A DNA stretch of 14,471 bases from an uncultured Caulobacterales bacterium. GTDB taxonomy: Bacteria > Pseudomonadota > Alphaproteobacteria > Caulobacterales > Maricaulaceae. Position numbers and translations under genes: made by a program. Shown here in pieces: positions 1 through 7,992 of this stretch. The notes beneath the pieces were generated by a model. It had not been told where the DNA came from and searched no databases. It saw nothing but the letters and a program-made list of their open reading frames with translations. Each line of letters begins with the position of its first letter. Within the stretch, counting starts at the first letter, position 1. Where the stretch lies: assembly GCA_938007945.1 (NCBI GenBank), contig CALLME010000283.1, positions 1 to 14,471 on the forward strand, read 5' to 3'.

Positions 1-1835
1 ACCCACGCATCCACGCGCTCTTCGAGTATATTGAGCGGGACGGGGCCGCTGGCGAGGACGACATCGTGATATTCGGCGAGGTCGAACTTATCGCCGAGCT
101 TTTCTTTCGCCTCTTCGCGCAAATCAATGATCTTAATCATACCGATTTTATAGGCTGTGGCTTGGCCAGGCATAACGATATAGCGCTCAATGGCTTTAAT
201 CGCGTCGCCCTTGGGGTTGGGTGTGTTCTCAACAAGATAATCAATCGCTTTTTCACGTGTCCATTTCTTGTCGTGAAGGCCCGTATCGACCACAAGACGG
301 GCCGCACGCCAGATTTCCATCGCCAGACGGCCAAAGTCGGAATAGGGGTCTTTATAAAAGCCCATTTCCTTGGGTAGGAACTCTGAATAAAGCCCCCACC
401 CTTCAGTATAGGCGGTCATAGACCCGTATTTGCGAAATTTCGGCACGCCCTCTAGCTCTTGTGAAATAGACAGCTGCATATGATGGCCTGGAATACCTTC
501 GTGATAGGCGAGCGCCTCCATTTGATAGATCGGCATATCGTTCATATTATAGAGGTTGGCGTAATATACACCCGGGCGAGAGCCGTCAGGGGCAGGACGG
601 TTATAAAACGCTTTGCCCGCAGACTTCTCGCGGAAAGCCTCGACCGCTTTCACTTCAAGCTCAGCTTTGGGGATGACATTAAAGACGGTTGGGATGGCCT
701 CTTTCATTTGGTCAATCCAAGCGGTTGCTTCTTTTAAGTAACGCGCGCGACCCTCTTCTGTGTTTGGATAAACAAATTGCGGGTCAGTGCGGATAAACTC
801 AAAAAACTCATTTAACGTGCCGTCAAACTCAACCTTCTTCATAATCTCGCGCATCTCTGCGTGAATACGCGCGACTTCTTTCAGGCCGAGATCGTGGATT
901 TCGTCGGCCGTCATATCGGTCGAGGTGATACGCTTGAGACGGTAGGCATAATACTCATCCGCATTGGGAAGTTTCCACACGCCGTCATCAGTGGTGGCTT
1001 TGGCTTGTTGGGCTTCCATCGCCGCAATCATATCGCGGTAAGCCGGGCCGACAGAGGTGAGCAAAGCTGTCGTCGCGCCCTCGTAGAGGTCTGTGCGTGT
1101 CTCGTCATCTAGGTCGAGCTTGTCGACTTTGGTTTTGAAGTCATTGAGCAGAAGATTGACATCATCAGAGTCCTCTTCAAAGGGAAGACCTTTGAGCACA
1201 TTGCCTGCGTCGCGAATGACATGGCCGTAAACAAATTTCGGTGGATTAATGCCTTTTTCAAAGGCCGCATTACTGCGCGCAACAATCGTCCCGAGATAGT
1301 CCTTTACGCCTTCAAGACGCTTGATGTAATTGCGCGCGTCTTCGACATTATCAATTTTGTGGCGGTTAAGCAGGAATGTTGGGATGCCGCTTTGCACACC
1401 AAACATTTGGTTGAAGGGATAGCCGTATTCGTGGAAGCGGTCGCCTTCAATTGCTTGTTCTGCGCGGCGTTCCATAAGGCGGTAAGACAGCTGACTATCG
1501 GCGTCGAGTTTATCGAAATCAAATTTTTCGCGCATCTCTGCAAGGTCTTGGCGCGTGTAATTAAGCTCTTCAAGTTCGCCTGCACGTGACGGGTCATCCC
1601 ACTCATCCATACGCTCTTTAATGCCAAGAGCGGCGAGAGAGGAGGGTGAGCGCTTCACACCTTCCATGAATTTCTGTTCGAACCAAGCATCAAGTTCTGC
1701 ATTGATATTCGTGTCCACAGTTTCGGCAATAACGTCCTTGGCTTGACCAGTAACGTCAGATGTCGTGCTATTGTTACAGCCTCCGAATGTGAGTGCTAAT
1801 GCAATTGCGCTGCCTAGAAAATACTTATGTTTCAT
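1..1835 (-). CDS. DUF885-family exported lipoprotein, putative metallopeptidase (paralog A, 3' end cut by window edge)
   Basis: The frame is open from an ATG at 1835 to the window edge: 611 codons plus two bases. Compared with the neighbouring paralog, only about five C-terminal residues and the stop are missing. The N-terminus (MKHKYFLGSAIALALTFGGC) is a short basic and hydrophobic signal ending in Cys20, so a lipoprotein anchored in the periplasm or outer membrane is likely, although Phe at lipobox -3 is unusual. The family signature YHEGIPGHH puts His445-Glu446 and His451-His452 close together, followed by YTEGW with Glu478. This resembles a gluzincin-type zinc site (two His, catalytic Glu, downstream Glu). 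DUF885 proteins are widely suspected to be metallopeptidases, but the substrate is unknown to me. A GAGAG ribosome site lies 7 nt before the ATG. The gene sits 31 nt downstream of its paralog and is probably co-transcribed. Family assignment is sure; enzymatic role is inference. Confidence 0.9.
   Translation of the reverse strand, partial: MKHKYFLGSAIALALTFGGCNNSTTSDVTGQAKDVIAETVDTNINAELDAWFEQKFMEGVKRSPSSLAALGIKERMDEWDDPSRAGELEELNYTRQDLAEMREKFDFDKLDADSQLSYRLMERRAEQAIEGDRFHEYGYPFNQMFGVQSGIPTFLLNRHKIDNVEDARNYIKRLEGVKDYLGTIVARSNAAFEKGINPPKFVYGHVIRDAGNVLKGLPFEEDSDDVNLLLNDFKTKVDKLDLDDETRTDLYEGATTALLTSVGPAYRDMIAAMEAQQAKATTDDGVWKLPNADEYYAYRLKRITSTDMTADEIHDLGLKEVARIHAEMREIMKKVEFDGTLNEFFEFIRTDPQFVYPNTEEGRARYLKEATAWIDQMKEAIPTVFNVIPKAELEVKAVEAFREKSAGKAFYNRPAPDGSRPGVYYANLYNMNDMPIYQMEALAYHEGIPGHHMQLSISQELEGVPKFRKYGSMTAYTEGWGLYSEFLPKEMGFYKDPYSDFGRLAMEIWRAARLVVDTGLHDKKWTREKAIDYLVENTPNPKGDAIKAIERYIVMPGQATAYKIGMIKIIDLREEAKEKLGDKFDLAEYHDVVLASGPVPLNILEERVDAW
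490..515. repeat. 26-nt exact direct repeat, copy 1 (active-site codons of DUF885 paralog A)
   Basis: These 26 bases are identical to 2375-2400 in the neighbouring paralog. The stretch encodes the start of the metallopeptidase-like motif (ALAYHEGIP on the minus strand). The identity includes third codon positions, which is more than protein conservation alone requires. It marks the two genes as duplicates and is a possible site for recombination between them. Confidence 0.9.
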
Positions 1836-1866
1836 GTGTTTACTCTCAGTTCTTATTTTATACGAA

Positions 1867-3729
1867 TTAATTTAATTTGCTATCTATCCACGTCTCTACC
1901 AGTTCTTCTAGCATGCTTAGCGGGACAGAGCCATTGGCCAAAATGACATCATGAAATTCTCTGACATCAAAGTTATTACCTAGTGAATCTTCTGCTTGCG
2001 CGCGAAGTTCCATAATTTTCAGCATACCGATTTTATAAGCTGTCGCCTGACCCGGCCAGACGATATAGCGATCAATTTCCGCGCGCACGTCGCCTTCGGG
2101 ATTGGGAATGTTATCAAGGTAATATTTGACCGCTTCTTCGCGCGTCCATTTTTTTGAATGGATTCCTGTGTCCACAACAAGGCGCGCCGCGCGGAAGATT
2201 TCCATGCTCAGCCGTCCAAAATCTGAATAGGGATCGCTGTAAAGTCCAAGCTCTTTTGGCACGGCTTCTGAGTATAAGGCCCAACCCTCTATGTAAGCCG
2301 TGTGCCCGCCAAGCGTTCTAAATTTCGGCAAGCCGTCAAGCTCCATCCCAATCGCAATTTGCATATGGTGACCCGGAATACCTTCGTGATAGGCGAGCGC
2401 TTGTAAAAGATATTTCGGTTGCTCGGCGACATCTTTGAGGTTGATGTAATAAGTGCCAGGGCGAGAACCATCGAGCGCGGGTTGTTCGTAAAACGCCCCG
2501 AAGGCTGTGTCTTCGCGAAACGGCTCGACCCGTTTCACAATCATATCGGCTTTGGGTTTTCTGATAAAAAGACTATCGAGCCGTCCTTTCATATCCTCAA
2601 TCACTTCGGTCGCCTCTTTAATATAATCAGCGCGTCCTGCGTCCGTATTTGGATAGACAAATTTCGGGTCTGTGCGCAGGTAATTGTAAAAGTCTTTCAG
2701 CGTGCCGTCGAATTGTACTTGGCGCATGATGGCACGCATCTCGTCTTGGATACGCGCGACTTCGGCGAGGCCAATGTCGTGGATTTCGTCCGCCGACATG
2801 TCCGTCGTCGTATAATGCTTTAGCCGTTCTTGGTAGTAAGTCTCGCCGTCCGGCAGCTTCCACGCGCCGTCATCCTCTGTGGCAATCGCGGCGTGACGCT
2901 CAAACATCTCTATCAGTGCGATATACGCAGGCCCCACGGAATTGGTCAGCGCCGCTTCTGCGCGTTTAATGAGTTGCTGCTGATCGACGGGTCCAATATC
3001 TGTTTTCTCTACCTTAGACTTAAAATCCGCCAGAAGGGGGCTATCTATGCCAGTCCCAAAGGGGGCGCCCGTAACGATATTTTTCGAAGCGGGGATGAGT
3101 TTATCATAAACAAATTTCGGCGCGACCACGCCATTTGCGACTTGCGCCTCTGTACGCGCGATAAGCTGCGCAAAGTAAGTCTCAAACGCCATCAGCCGCT
3201 CAACATAGCTGTCGGCGTCTTTGATGTCGTCAATGGCGTGAAAATTGATAAGAAAACTTGGCAAATCGCTATGCGCGCCACTCATATGGTTGAACACATA
3301 TTGATGACCTGCAAATTCATGGCTTGCGAGCGCGTCCTTGGCCCCGAACTCATACAAACGGTAGGACAGCTTTGACCTTGCGTCTAAGCGGTCAATGTCA
3401 AAACGCGCGCGCATATCTTTCAGCCATTGCTCGGTGAGCGCCGCCTCTTCATCGAGCGCGATTTGAGACACGTCATCTAGTTTGGTCTGCGCCGTCTTCT
3501 GACCCAAATAGGTTTGTGTCATGGGAGAGCGGGCCAATTCATCCTCATAGCGCGCTTCAAACCAGTCGTTGAGGGCTTTTGACTCGGACGCAATCAAATC
3601 AGCTTTGGAGGCCGTGTTTTGCGACGGCCCAAAGCACCCGCTCAGCCCTAGGCTAGAGACGGCCAAGGCTGAGAGCAATAAAACTGACGCTGCGGAGCGT
3701 GAAAATATATCGCGTTTGAGAGACAGCAT
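1867..3729 (-). CDS. DUF885-family exported lipoprotein, putative metallopeptidase (paralog B)
   Basis: This encodes a complete 620-residue protein. The N-terminus has a basic start (MLSLKR), a hydrophobic stretch and a canonical lipobox LSGC (Cys32), predicting lipoprotein export. The body is the DUF885 fold, with the signature AYHEGIPGHHMQ (His448, Glu449, His454, His455) and AYIEGW (Glu481), which I read as a zinc-peptidase-like centre. The C-terminal region after it (YSDFGRLSMEI, then WPGQATAYKIG) is also strongly conserved with the paralog. It is the upstream member of a tandem minus-strand pair; 31 nt separate its TAA stop from the next start. An AGGA lies 12 nt before the ATG, slightly far but acceptable. 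The promoter must lie in the 153-bp divergent region shared with the cckA gene. Duplicated copies suggest scavenging of peptides or a related periplasmic hydrolysis; no substrate can be read from the sequence. Confidence 0.93.
   Translation of the reverse strand: MLSLKRDIFSRSAASVLLLSALAVSSLGLSGCFGPSQNTASKADLIASESKALNDWFEARYEDELARSPMTQTYLGQKTAQTKLDDVSQIALDEEAALTEQWLKDMRARFDIDRLDARSKLSYRLYEFGAKDALASHEFAGHQYVFNHMSGAHSDLPSFLINFHAIDDIKDADSYVERLMAFETYFAQLIARTEAQVANGVVAPKFVYDKLIPASKNIVTGAPFGTGIDSPLLADFKSKVEKTDIGPVDQQQLIKRAEAALTNSVGPAYIALIEMFERHAAIATEDDGAWKLPDGETYYQERLKHYTTTDMSADEIHDIGLAEVARIQDEMRAIMRQVQFDGTLKDFYNYLRTDPKFVYPNTDAGRADYIKEATEVIEDMKGRLDSLFIRKPKADMIVKRVEPFREDTAFGAFYEQPALDGSRPGTYYINLKDVAEQPKYLLQALAYHEGIPGHHMQIAIGMELDGLPKFRTLGGHTAYIEGWALYSEAVPKELGLYSDPYSDFGRLSMEIFRAARLVVDTGIHSKKWTREEAVKYYLDNIPNPEGDVRAEIDRYIVWPGQATAYKIGMLKIMELRAQAEDSLGNNFDVREFHDVILANGSVPLSMLEELVETWIDSKLN
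2375..2400. repeat. 26-nt exact direct repeat, copy 2 (active-site codons of DUF885 paralog B)
   Basis: This is identical to 490-515 in paralog A, in the same reading frame and over the same motif. The copies are 1885 bp apart, close to one gene length plus the spacer. Exact recombination between them would delete one gene equivalent and leave a hybrid gene. Confidence 0.9.
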
Positions 3730-3882
3730 TATGTTGTTATTTCCTAAGCAAAACCACTGAAAGGTCGAGTTTAATCGGCCTTGTGCAGAATAAAAGAGAT
3801 GAACGCTTCATTTTAGACATTTTTGAGGCATTTAAACGATGGTGAGTGGCGTAATCGCGCGCAAACCTATTAGAGTGAGCCT
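3730..3882. promoter_or_regulatory. Divergent intergenic region between the DUF885 pair and the cckA gene
   Basis: This 153-bp region lies between two divergent start codons, so it must carry the promoter for the DUF885 pair (minus) and probably one for cckA (plus). I could not pick -35/-10 boxes with confidence. TTAA occurs twice (in gtttaatcgg and in catttaaacg), but not with the 7-nt spacing of a full CtrA box. Confidence 0.5.
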
Positions 3883-6564
3883 ATGAGTTCGATGATTCGG
3901 GATATAGATAAAGCACAGGTTTCAGAGGCCCCGCCGCTGAAACAGACGCAGCGCTTTGAAAATCATGGCAATCGGCCTGTAGGGGCGGTGGCCGAAAATG
4001 TCCGCATGTCCTCTGATGCCTTCAATAATGATATCACTCAAAAGGAGTTTCCAGATATTGCGCGTCGGTCATCGCCTCCCAATAGCATTGCGTCGATGAT
4101 GATCATCGCTCTTCTAATTTTAATAACTGTCGGACTAACGGTTTTGGCAGGATTTCATGCAAGTTCAATGGGATGGTCTGCGCTTATCTTGTTAGGTGGC
4201 ATGGCAGTGCTCGCTTTTATCGCTTGCCTCATTGCGCTCGCAGACCGCCGTACGAAAGCGCGCGCCCACGCGCCAGAAAATATCTATATTAGCGCATTCT
4301 GGCGTGACCCTGTGCCAGCTGTGATCATTCGCGATAGTCGTGTGCTCCGCGCTAATGCCGCCTATATGGCTCTGGCTGAGGAATTAGGCATCACAGGGAC
4401 AGGCGGTCTTGCGCCAACTGTTGATCGTATGTTTGCAGGGCAAGGCGACGGGATAGCCCCCGCTATTTTTCGCCTGCACCATTTGCCAGAAAAAACAAAA
4501 TTTGCGGAAGAGTTTATTGAGACAATCGCGCCGGATAGTCGCCTGCGTCGTTATCACCTCGCAGTCAGTGCGCTGTCTGATGGACAACTCTGGCAAATCA
4601 GCGATATGGCCAAAACGGTTACAGGCGGCGAACCCGTTCTGACCCATGCGCCAGTCGGGCTTTTCTCGGTTGACCGTGACGGCAAAGTCATTGCGATGAA
4701 TACTGTGCTGGAACGTTGGCTCGGCGTCGATAAACTTCCCGCACCTGACCTTATGCGCGAGTTTATCGAAAGCCCAGAGACATTGCTGGAAAGCCCGCCT
4801 ACACCAGGCCGGATTGTGCGCGCGGATACTCGTCTGATAACGCGCAAAGGGCTCGTCTCGCCTACTGTCATGATCGGCACGTGGCGCGAACTAGACACGG
4901 GCGAGATCGTCGCCAGCGTCGCGCTTTACGGCCATAGCTCGCTCGGCACGCCAACAGCGCCTGCGGTGACAGGTCAAGCGGCGTCACGTCTTCGCTCTGC
5001 GCGCGGAAGATCGTCGGATTTAACAGGAAATTCTGAAAGTGTTCTTTCTGCACCGTTTGGTATTTTGAAGCTTGAAGGCGAAACTTTGGGCGAAGCGACG
5101 ATTATCTCGTCTAACCCTGCTTTTGAGCGTATGGGCGAAGGCCGCATTTGGACAGGCAATCCCTTCTCTACAGTTTTAACGCCCACCGCATCAAGCAAAG
5201 ATCTGCTCGCGCTTTCGCCGCTTAATTGTAATCCTGACACACCATTTGAAGCGGTTTTGTCAGGTGACAAAGCGATGCCCGTGAGCCTTTATATCGTCGC
5301 AGACCCCAATACGCCGCAAACCTGCTGGGTCTATATTGTTGATATCAGCGCGCGCAAATTGCTCGAAGACCAACTTGTCCAAAGCCAGAAAATGCAGGCG
5401 ATTGGTCAACTCGCCGCGGGTGTGGCGCATGACTTTAATAACCTGCTGACCGCTATTAGGCTTAATACTGACGAACTTTTGGGTCGTCATCCGGTCGGTG
5501 ATCCGTCCTATCCAGAGTTGCAGAAGATTAACTCGACAGTCTCGCGCGCAGCGGGTCTCGTGAAAAAGCTGCTCGCCTTCTCGCGTCGTCAAACGCGCCG
5601 TGCCGAGCGTGTGGATGTGACCGAAACGCTGTCTGATATGGTCGTGACGCTCAAGCAAACCATAGGCGAACGTGTAAAGCTTAATGTCGTTCATGGTCGT
5701 GGCTTGCCGCCAATTCTGGCTGACAAAAATCAGATTGATACCATCTTGATGAACCTCTGCGTTAATGCGCGTGACGCTATGGCGGACCAGGGCGGCGGGA
5801 CCATTACCATCCGCAGTTCGGCCTGCGACCTTGCAGATTTGCAGCCGTCCGACCCAGTAGAGGGCCTCCGCAAAGCCAAAGGGGACGCCTTTGTGCGCAT
5901 TGAAGTGTCCGACACAGGCACGGGTATGCCCGATGAGGTGAAAGCCAAAATCTTTGAGCCGTTTTTCACCACCAAAGAAGTCGGCAAAGGCACAGGACTT
6001 GGTCTCGCGACCGTTTACGGTATTGTCGAGCAATCGGGCGGTGTCATGAGCGTGGACAGTACGATGGGCGTTGGCACAACATTTCGCCTCTATTTCCCTG
6101 TGGCTGATGCGAACTTCGTCCCTGAAGTCGCGCCTAAGCCAAAATCAACCGCGCCGCGCCCACCCTCAGATCTCGCGGGGCAGGGCACCATCCTCTTTGT
6201 TGAGGATGAGGACAGCGTGCGTGTGATCGCGGCGAAGACTCTGCGCAAACGCGGCTATAAAGTCATTGAAGCCTGCGACGGCGATGAGGCATATGAAATC
6301 CTAGAGGACGGTGAAGAGACGTTTGATTTGATGATTTCAGATGTCGTCATGCCAGGGATGGACGGCCCCGCGCTGCTTAAAAAAGGGCGCAAACTGCTCG
6401 GCGATGCGCGCATCGTCTTTATCTCGGGTTATGCCAAAGAGGAATTTTCCGATCTTCTCTCTGAGGAACCTGACGTTACTTTCTTGCCTAAACCTTTCAC
6501 GCTCGCGCAACTTGCGGCCAAGGTGAAGGCCGAAATTGGCGAGAGCAATGACGAGTATTTATAA
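3883..6564 (+). CDS. cckA: CckA-type hybrid sensor histidine kinase/phosphatase
   Basis: This 893-residue hybrid kinase matches CckA, which in alphaproteobacteria passes phosphate through ChpT to CtrA and CpdR to control the cell cycle. Two membrane helices lie near residues 69-91 and 99-121 after a cytoplasmic tail of about 65 residues. Two PAS-like segments follow (about 140-245 and 255-350), then a third, weaker one (about 385-495). The H-box VAHDFNNLL carries the phosphorylated His516. The ATPase domain shows the N-box NARDAM (Asn628), the G1 box DTGTGMP (677-683), FEPFFTTK, and the G2 box GTGLGLA (703-709). The C-terminal receiver domain (about 768-885) has the acidic pair near 775-777, phospho-acceptor Asp820 in [10 protein letters not shown], and Lys870 in LPKPF. 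The protein is longer than the Caulobacter enzyme (about 690 residues), mostly in the sensory part. The start is ATG 3883, with Met4 as an alternative; a weak GAG precedes it. The neighbouring recA-alaS supports the assignment. Confidence 0.93.
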   Translation: MSSMIRDIDKAQVSEAPPLKQTQRFENHGNRPVGAVAENVRMSSDAFNNDITQKEFPDIARRSSPPNSIASMMIIALLILITVGLTVLAGFHASSMGWSALILLGGMAVLAFIACLIALADRRTKARAHAPENIYISAFWRDPVPAVIIRDSRVLRANAAYMALAEELGITGTGGLAPTVDRMFAGQGDGIAPAIFRLHHLPEKTKFAEEFIETIAPDSRLRRYHLAVSALSDGQLWQISDMAKTVTGGEPVLTHAPVGLFSVDRDGKVIAMNTVLERWLGVDKLPAPDLMREFIESPETLLESPPTPGRIVRADTRLITRKGLVSPTVMIGTWRELDTGEIVASVALYGHSSLGTPTAPAVTGQAASRLRSARGRSSDLTGNSESVLSAPFGILKLEGETLGEATIISSNPAFERMGEGRIWTGNPFSTVLTPTASSKDLLALSPLNCNPDTPFEAVLSGDKAMPVSLYIVADPNTPQTCWVYIVDISARKLLEDQLVQSQKMQAIGQLAAGVAHDFNNLLTAIRLNTDELLGRHPVGDPSYPELQKINSTVSRAAGLVKKLLAFSRRQTRRAERVDVTETLSDMVVTLKQTIGERVKLNVVHGRGLPPILADKNQIDTILMNLCVNARDAMADQGGGTITIRSSACDLADLQPSDPVEGLRKAKGDAFVRIEVSDTGTGMPDEVKAKIFEPFFTTKEVGKGTGLGLATVYGIVEQSGGVMSVDSTMGVGTTFRLYFPVADANFVPEVAPKPKSTAPRPPSDLAGQGTILFVEDEDSVRVIAAKTLRKRGYKVIEACDGDEAYEILEDGEETFDLMISDVVMPGMDGPALLKKGRKLLGDARIVFISGYAKEEFSDLLSEEPDVTFLPKPFTLAQLAAKVKAEIGESNDEYL

Positions 6565-6601
6565 AAAAGATGATTGTTTTTCAAAGCGTTAGGCTAATCA
6601 T

Positions 6602-6616
6602 GTTCCGATTTTGTTC
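6602..6616 (+). promoter_or_regulatory. LexA operator (alphaproteobacterial SOS box, GTTC-N7-GTTC)
   Basis: The sequence GTTC-CGATTTT-GTTC is an exact match to the direct-repeat LexA box known from alphaproteobacteria. It lies 116 nt upstream of the recA start, in the only gap between cckA and recA. LexA would repress recA here until DNA damage activates RecA, which then promotes LexA self-cleavage. I could not place the -35/-10 boxes reliably. Confidence 0.88.
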
Positions 6617-6732
6617 TTTTCGGTTGCGAAATGAGAACAAAAGTGGCACAAATGATTCACGGCAGTCCAACTGCAGCCGTGATTTCAAACTGATACCCGA
6701 AGGGCTCCGGGGATCTATGCTGGAGTTCCATT

Positions 6733-7830
6733 ATGGCCAGAAATTCAACACCGTTAACCGTCGTGGGTAAAGTCGACGACAAAAATAAATCCGCCGCACT
6801 CGAAGCGGCCATGGGTCAGATTGACCGCGCCTTTGGTAAGGGTGCTGTTATGAAACTCGGCGATAAATCCGCCATGGATGTCGAATCTGTGTCTACAGGT
6901 TCACTTGGCCTTGATATCGCGCTCGGCATAGGTGGTTTGCCCAAAGGTCGCATCATCGAAGTTTATGGTCCCGAATCCTCAGGGAAAACAACATTGGCGC
7001 TTCACTGCGTGGCTGAAATTCAAAAAGAGGGCGGCGTTGCGGCCTTTATTGATGCCGAGCACGCGCTTGACCCTACTTATGCTGCCAAGCTTGGCGTGGA
7101 CGTCAATGAGCTTCTGATTGCGCAGCCTGACACAGGTGAGCAAGGTCTTGAAATTGCCGACACGCTTGTGCGCTCTGGCGCGATTGACGTGCTCGTGATT
7201 GACTCTGTGGCGGCATTGACGCCTCGCGCTGAACTTGAAGGCGATATGGGTGATAGCCTGCCAGGTCTACAAGCCCGCTTGATGAGCCAAGCTTTGCGTA
7301 AGCTGACGGGCTCGATTTCAAAATCGGGCTGTATGGTGATTTTCATCAACCAAATCCGGATGAAGATTGGTGTCATGTACGGCTCGCCTGAAACGACAAC
7401 AGGTGGCAACGCGCTGAAATTTTACAGCTCTGTACGTCTTGATATTCGCCGTATTGGCGCGATTAAGTACCGCGACGAAGTTGTCGGCAACCAGACACGG
7501 GTCAAAGTCGTGAAAAACAAAGTTGCGCCACCTTTCCGTCAGGTCGAATTTGATATCATGTATGGCGAGGGCATTTCTAAGACGGGTGAGCTTCTCGACC
7601 TGGGGGTCAAAGCGGGCATCGTTGATAAATCAGGCAGCTGGTATAGCTATGGCGAGCAGCGTATTGGGCAGGGACGTGAAAATGTCCGCGTCTTCTTGCG
7701 CGAAAATCCTGAAATGGCGGACGAAATTGAGCGCCGTATTCGCCAAGACCAAGGCCTCATCGAAGAAGACATGCTCGTCGCCCCAGAAGTTGACGCAGAA
7801 GGCACGGACCCCGAAGCGCTACAAGCCTAG
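6733..7830 (+). CDS. recA: Recombinase RecA
   Basis: This 365-residue RecA is the DNA-dependent ATPase that forms filaments on single-stranded DNA, carries out strand exchange in homologous recombination, and acts as co-protease for LexA. The Walker A motif GPESSGKTT covers 79-87, and Walker B (VLVIDS) ends at Asp157-Ser158. The following block [14 protein letters not shown] and the region around [21 protein letters not shown] (split here as the L2 DNA-binding loop and its flank) are typical. The C-terminus is acidic, as usual. The chosen ATG has TGGAG seven nt upstream, and the N-terminal length fits the family. A LexA box precedes it and a strong terminator follows it, so recA appears to be its own transcription unit. 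Nothing is missing from the catalytic core. Confidence 0.99.
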   Translation: MARNSTPLTVVGKVDDKNKSAALEAAMGQIDRAFGKGAVMKLGDKSAMDVESVSTGSLGLDIALGIGGLPKGRIIEVYGPESSGKTTLALHCVAEIQKEGGVAAFIDAEHALDPTYAAKLGVDVNELLIAQPDTGEQGLEIADTLVRSGAIDVLVIDSVAALTPRAELEGDMGDSLPGLQARLMSQALRKLTGSISKSGCMVIFINQIRMKIGVMYGSPETTTGGNALKFYSSVRLDIRRIGAIKYRDEVVGNQTRVKVVKNKVAPPFRQVEFDIMYGEGISKTGELLDLGVKAGIVDKSGSWYSYGEQRIGQGRENVRVFLRENPEMADEIERRIRQDQGLIEEDMLVAPEVDAEGTDPEALQA

Positions 7831-7856
7831 CTCTCTTCCCTTACCTCAACATTCAG

Positions 7857-7888
7857 ATAGCGCTCAGGTAACTGGGCGCTATTTTTTT
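7857..7888 (+). terminator. Intrinsic terminator of recA with GUAA tetraloop
   Basis: An 11-bp stem pairs 7857-7867 (ATAGCGCTCAG) with 7872-7882 (CTGGGCGCTAT), with one G-T wobble. It closes on the GNRA-type loop GTAA and leads into seven consecutive T residues (7882-7888). It starts 26 nt after the recA stop codon and faces the same way. This is the clearest terminator in the window. Confidence 0.93.
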
Positions 7889-7979
7889 GCCCCTTATACT
7901 ACAGGTGAATTTACCCGTGATTTTATAGCTATTTGGCTTCATTTAGGCGCAGAATGTTCTATATGGAGGGCTGATACAT

Positions 7980-7984
7980 AGGAA
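7980..7984 (+). promoter_or_regulatory. Ribosome binding site of alaS
   Basis: AGGAA lies 8 nt before the ATG at 7993. It supports this start over any upstream in-frame codon. The alaS promoter must lie between the recA terminator and this site, but I saw no convincing -35/-10 pair. Confidence 0.75.
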
Positions 7985-7992
7985 TTTCCGAT

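Noticed and set aside
2830..3375. Plus-strand open frame of 181 codons inside DUF885 paralog B.
   Set aside because: Paralog B is fully supported in the opposite strand; this frame shows no family features.
3770..3840. CtrA box (TTAA-N7-TTAA) before cckA.
   Set aside because: TTAA occurs twice but far apart, not with the 7-nt spacing.
5260..6033. Minus-strand open frame of 257 codons inside cckA.
   Set aside because: It is the antisense shadow of a clear kinase and receiver gene, has no recognisable domain and no ribosome site.
6570..6770. Plus-strand open frame of 66 codons covering the recA leader.
   Set aside because: It runs over the LexA box and into recA in another frame; no ribosome site or conserved feature.
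7934..7970. Possible alaS promoter (TTGGCT and TATATG).
   Set aside because: The spacer is 21 nt, too long for a sigma-70-type promoter; no better pair was found.
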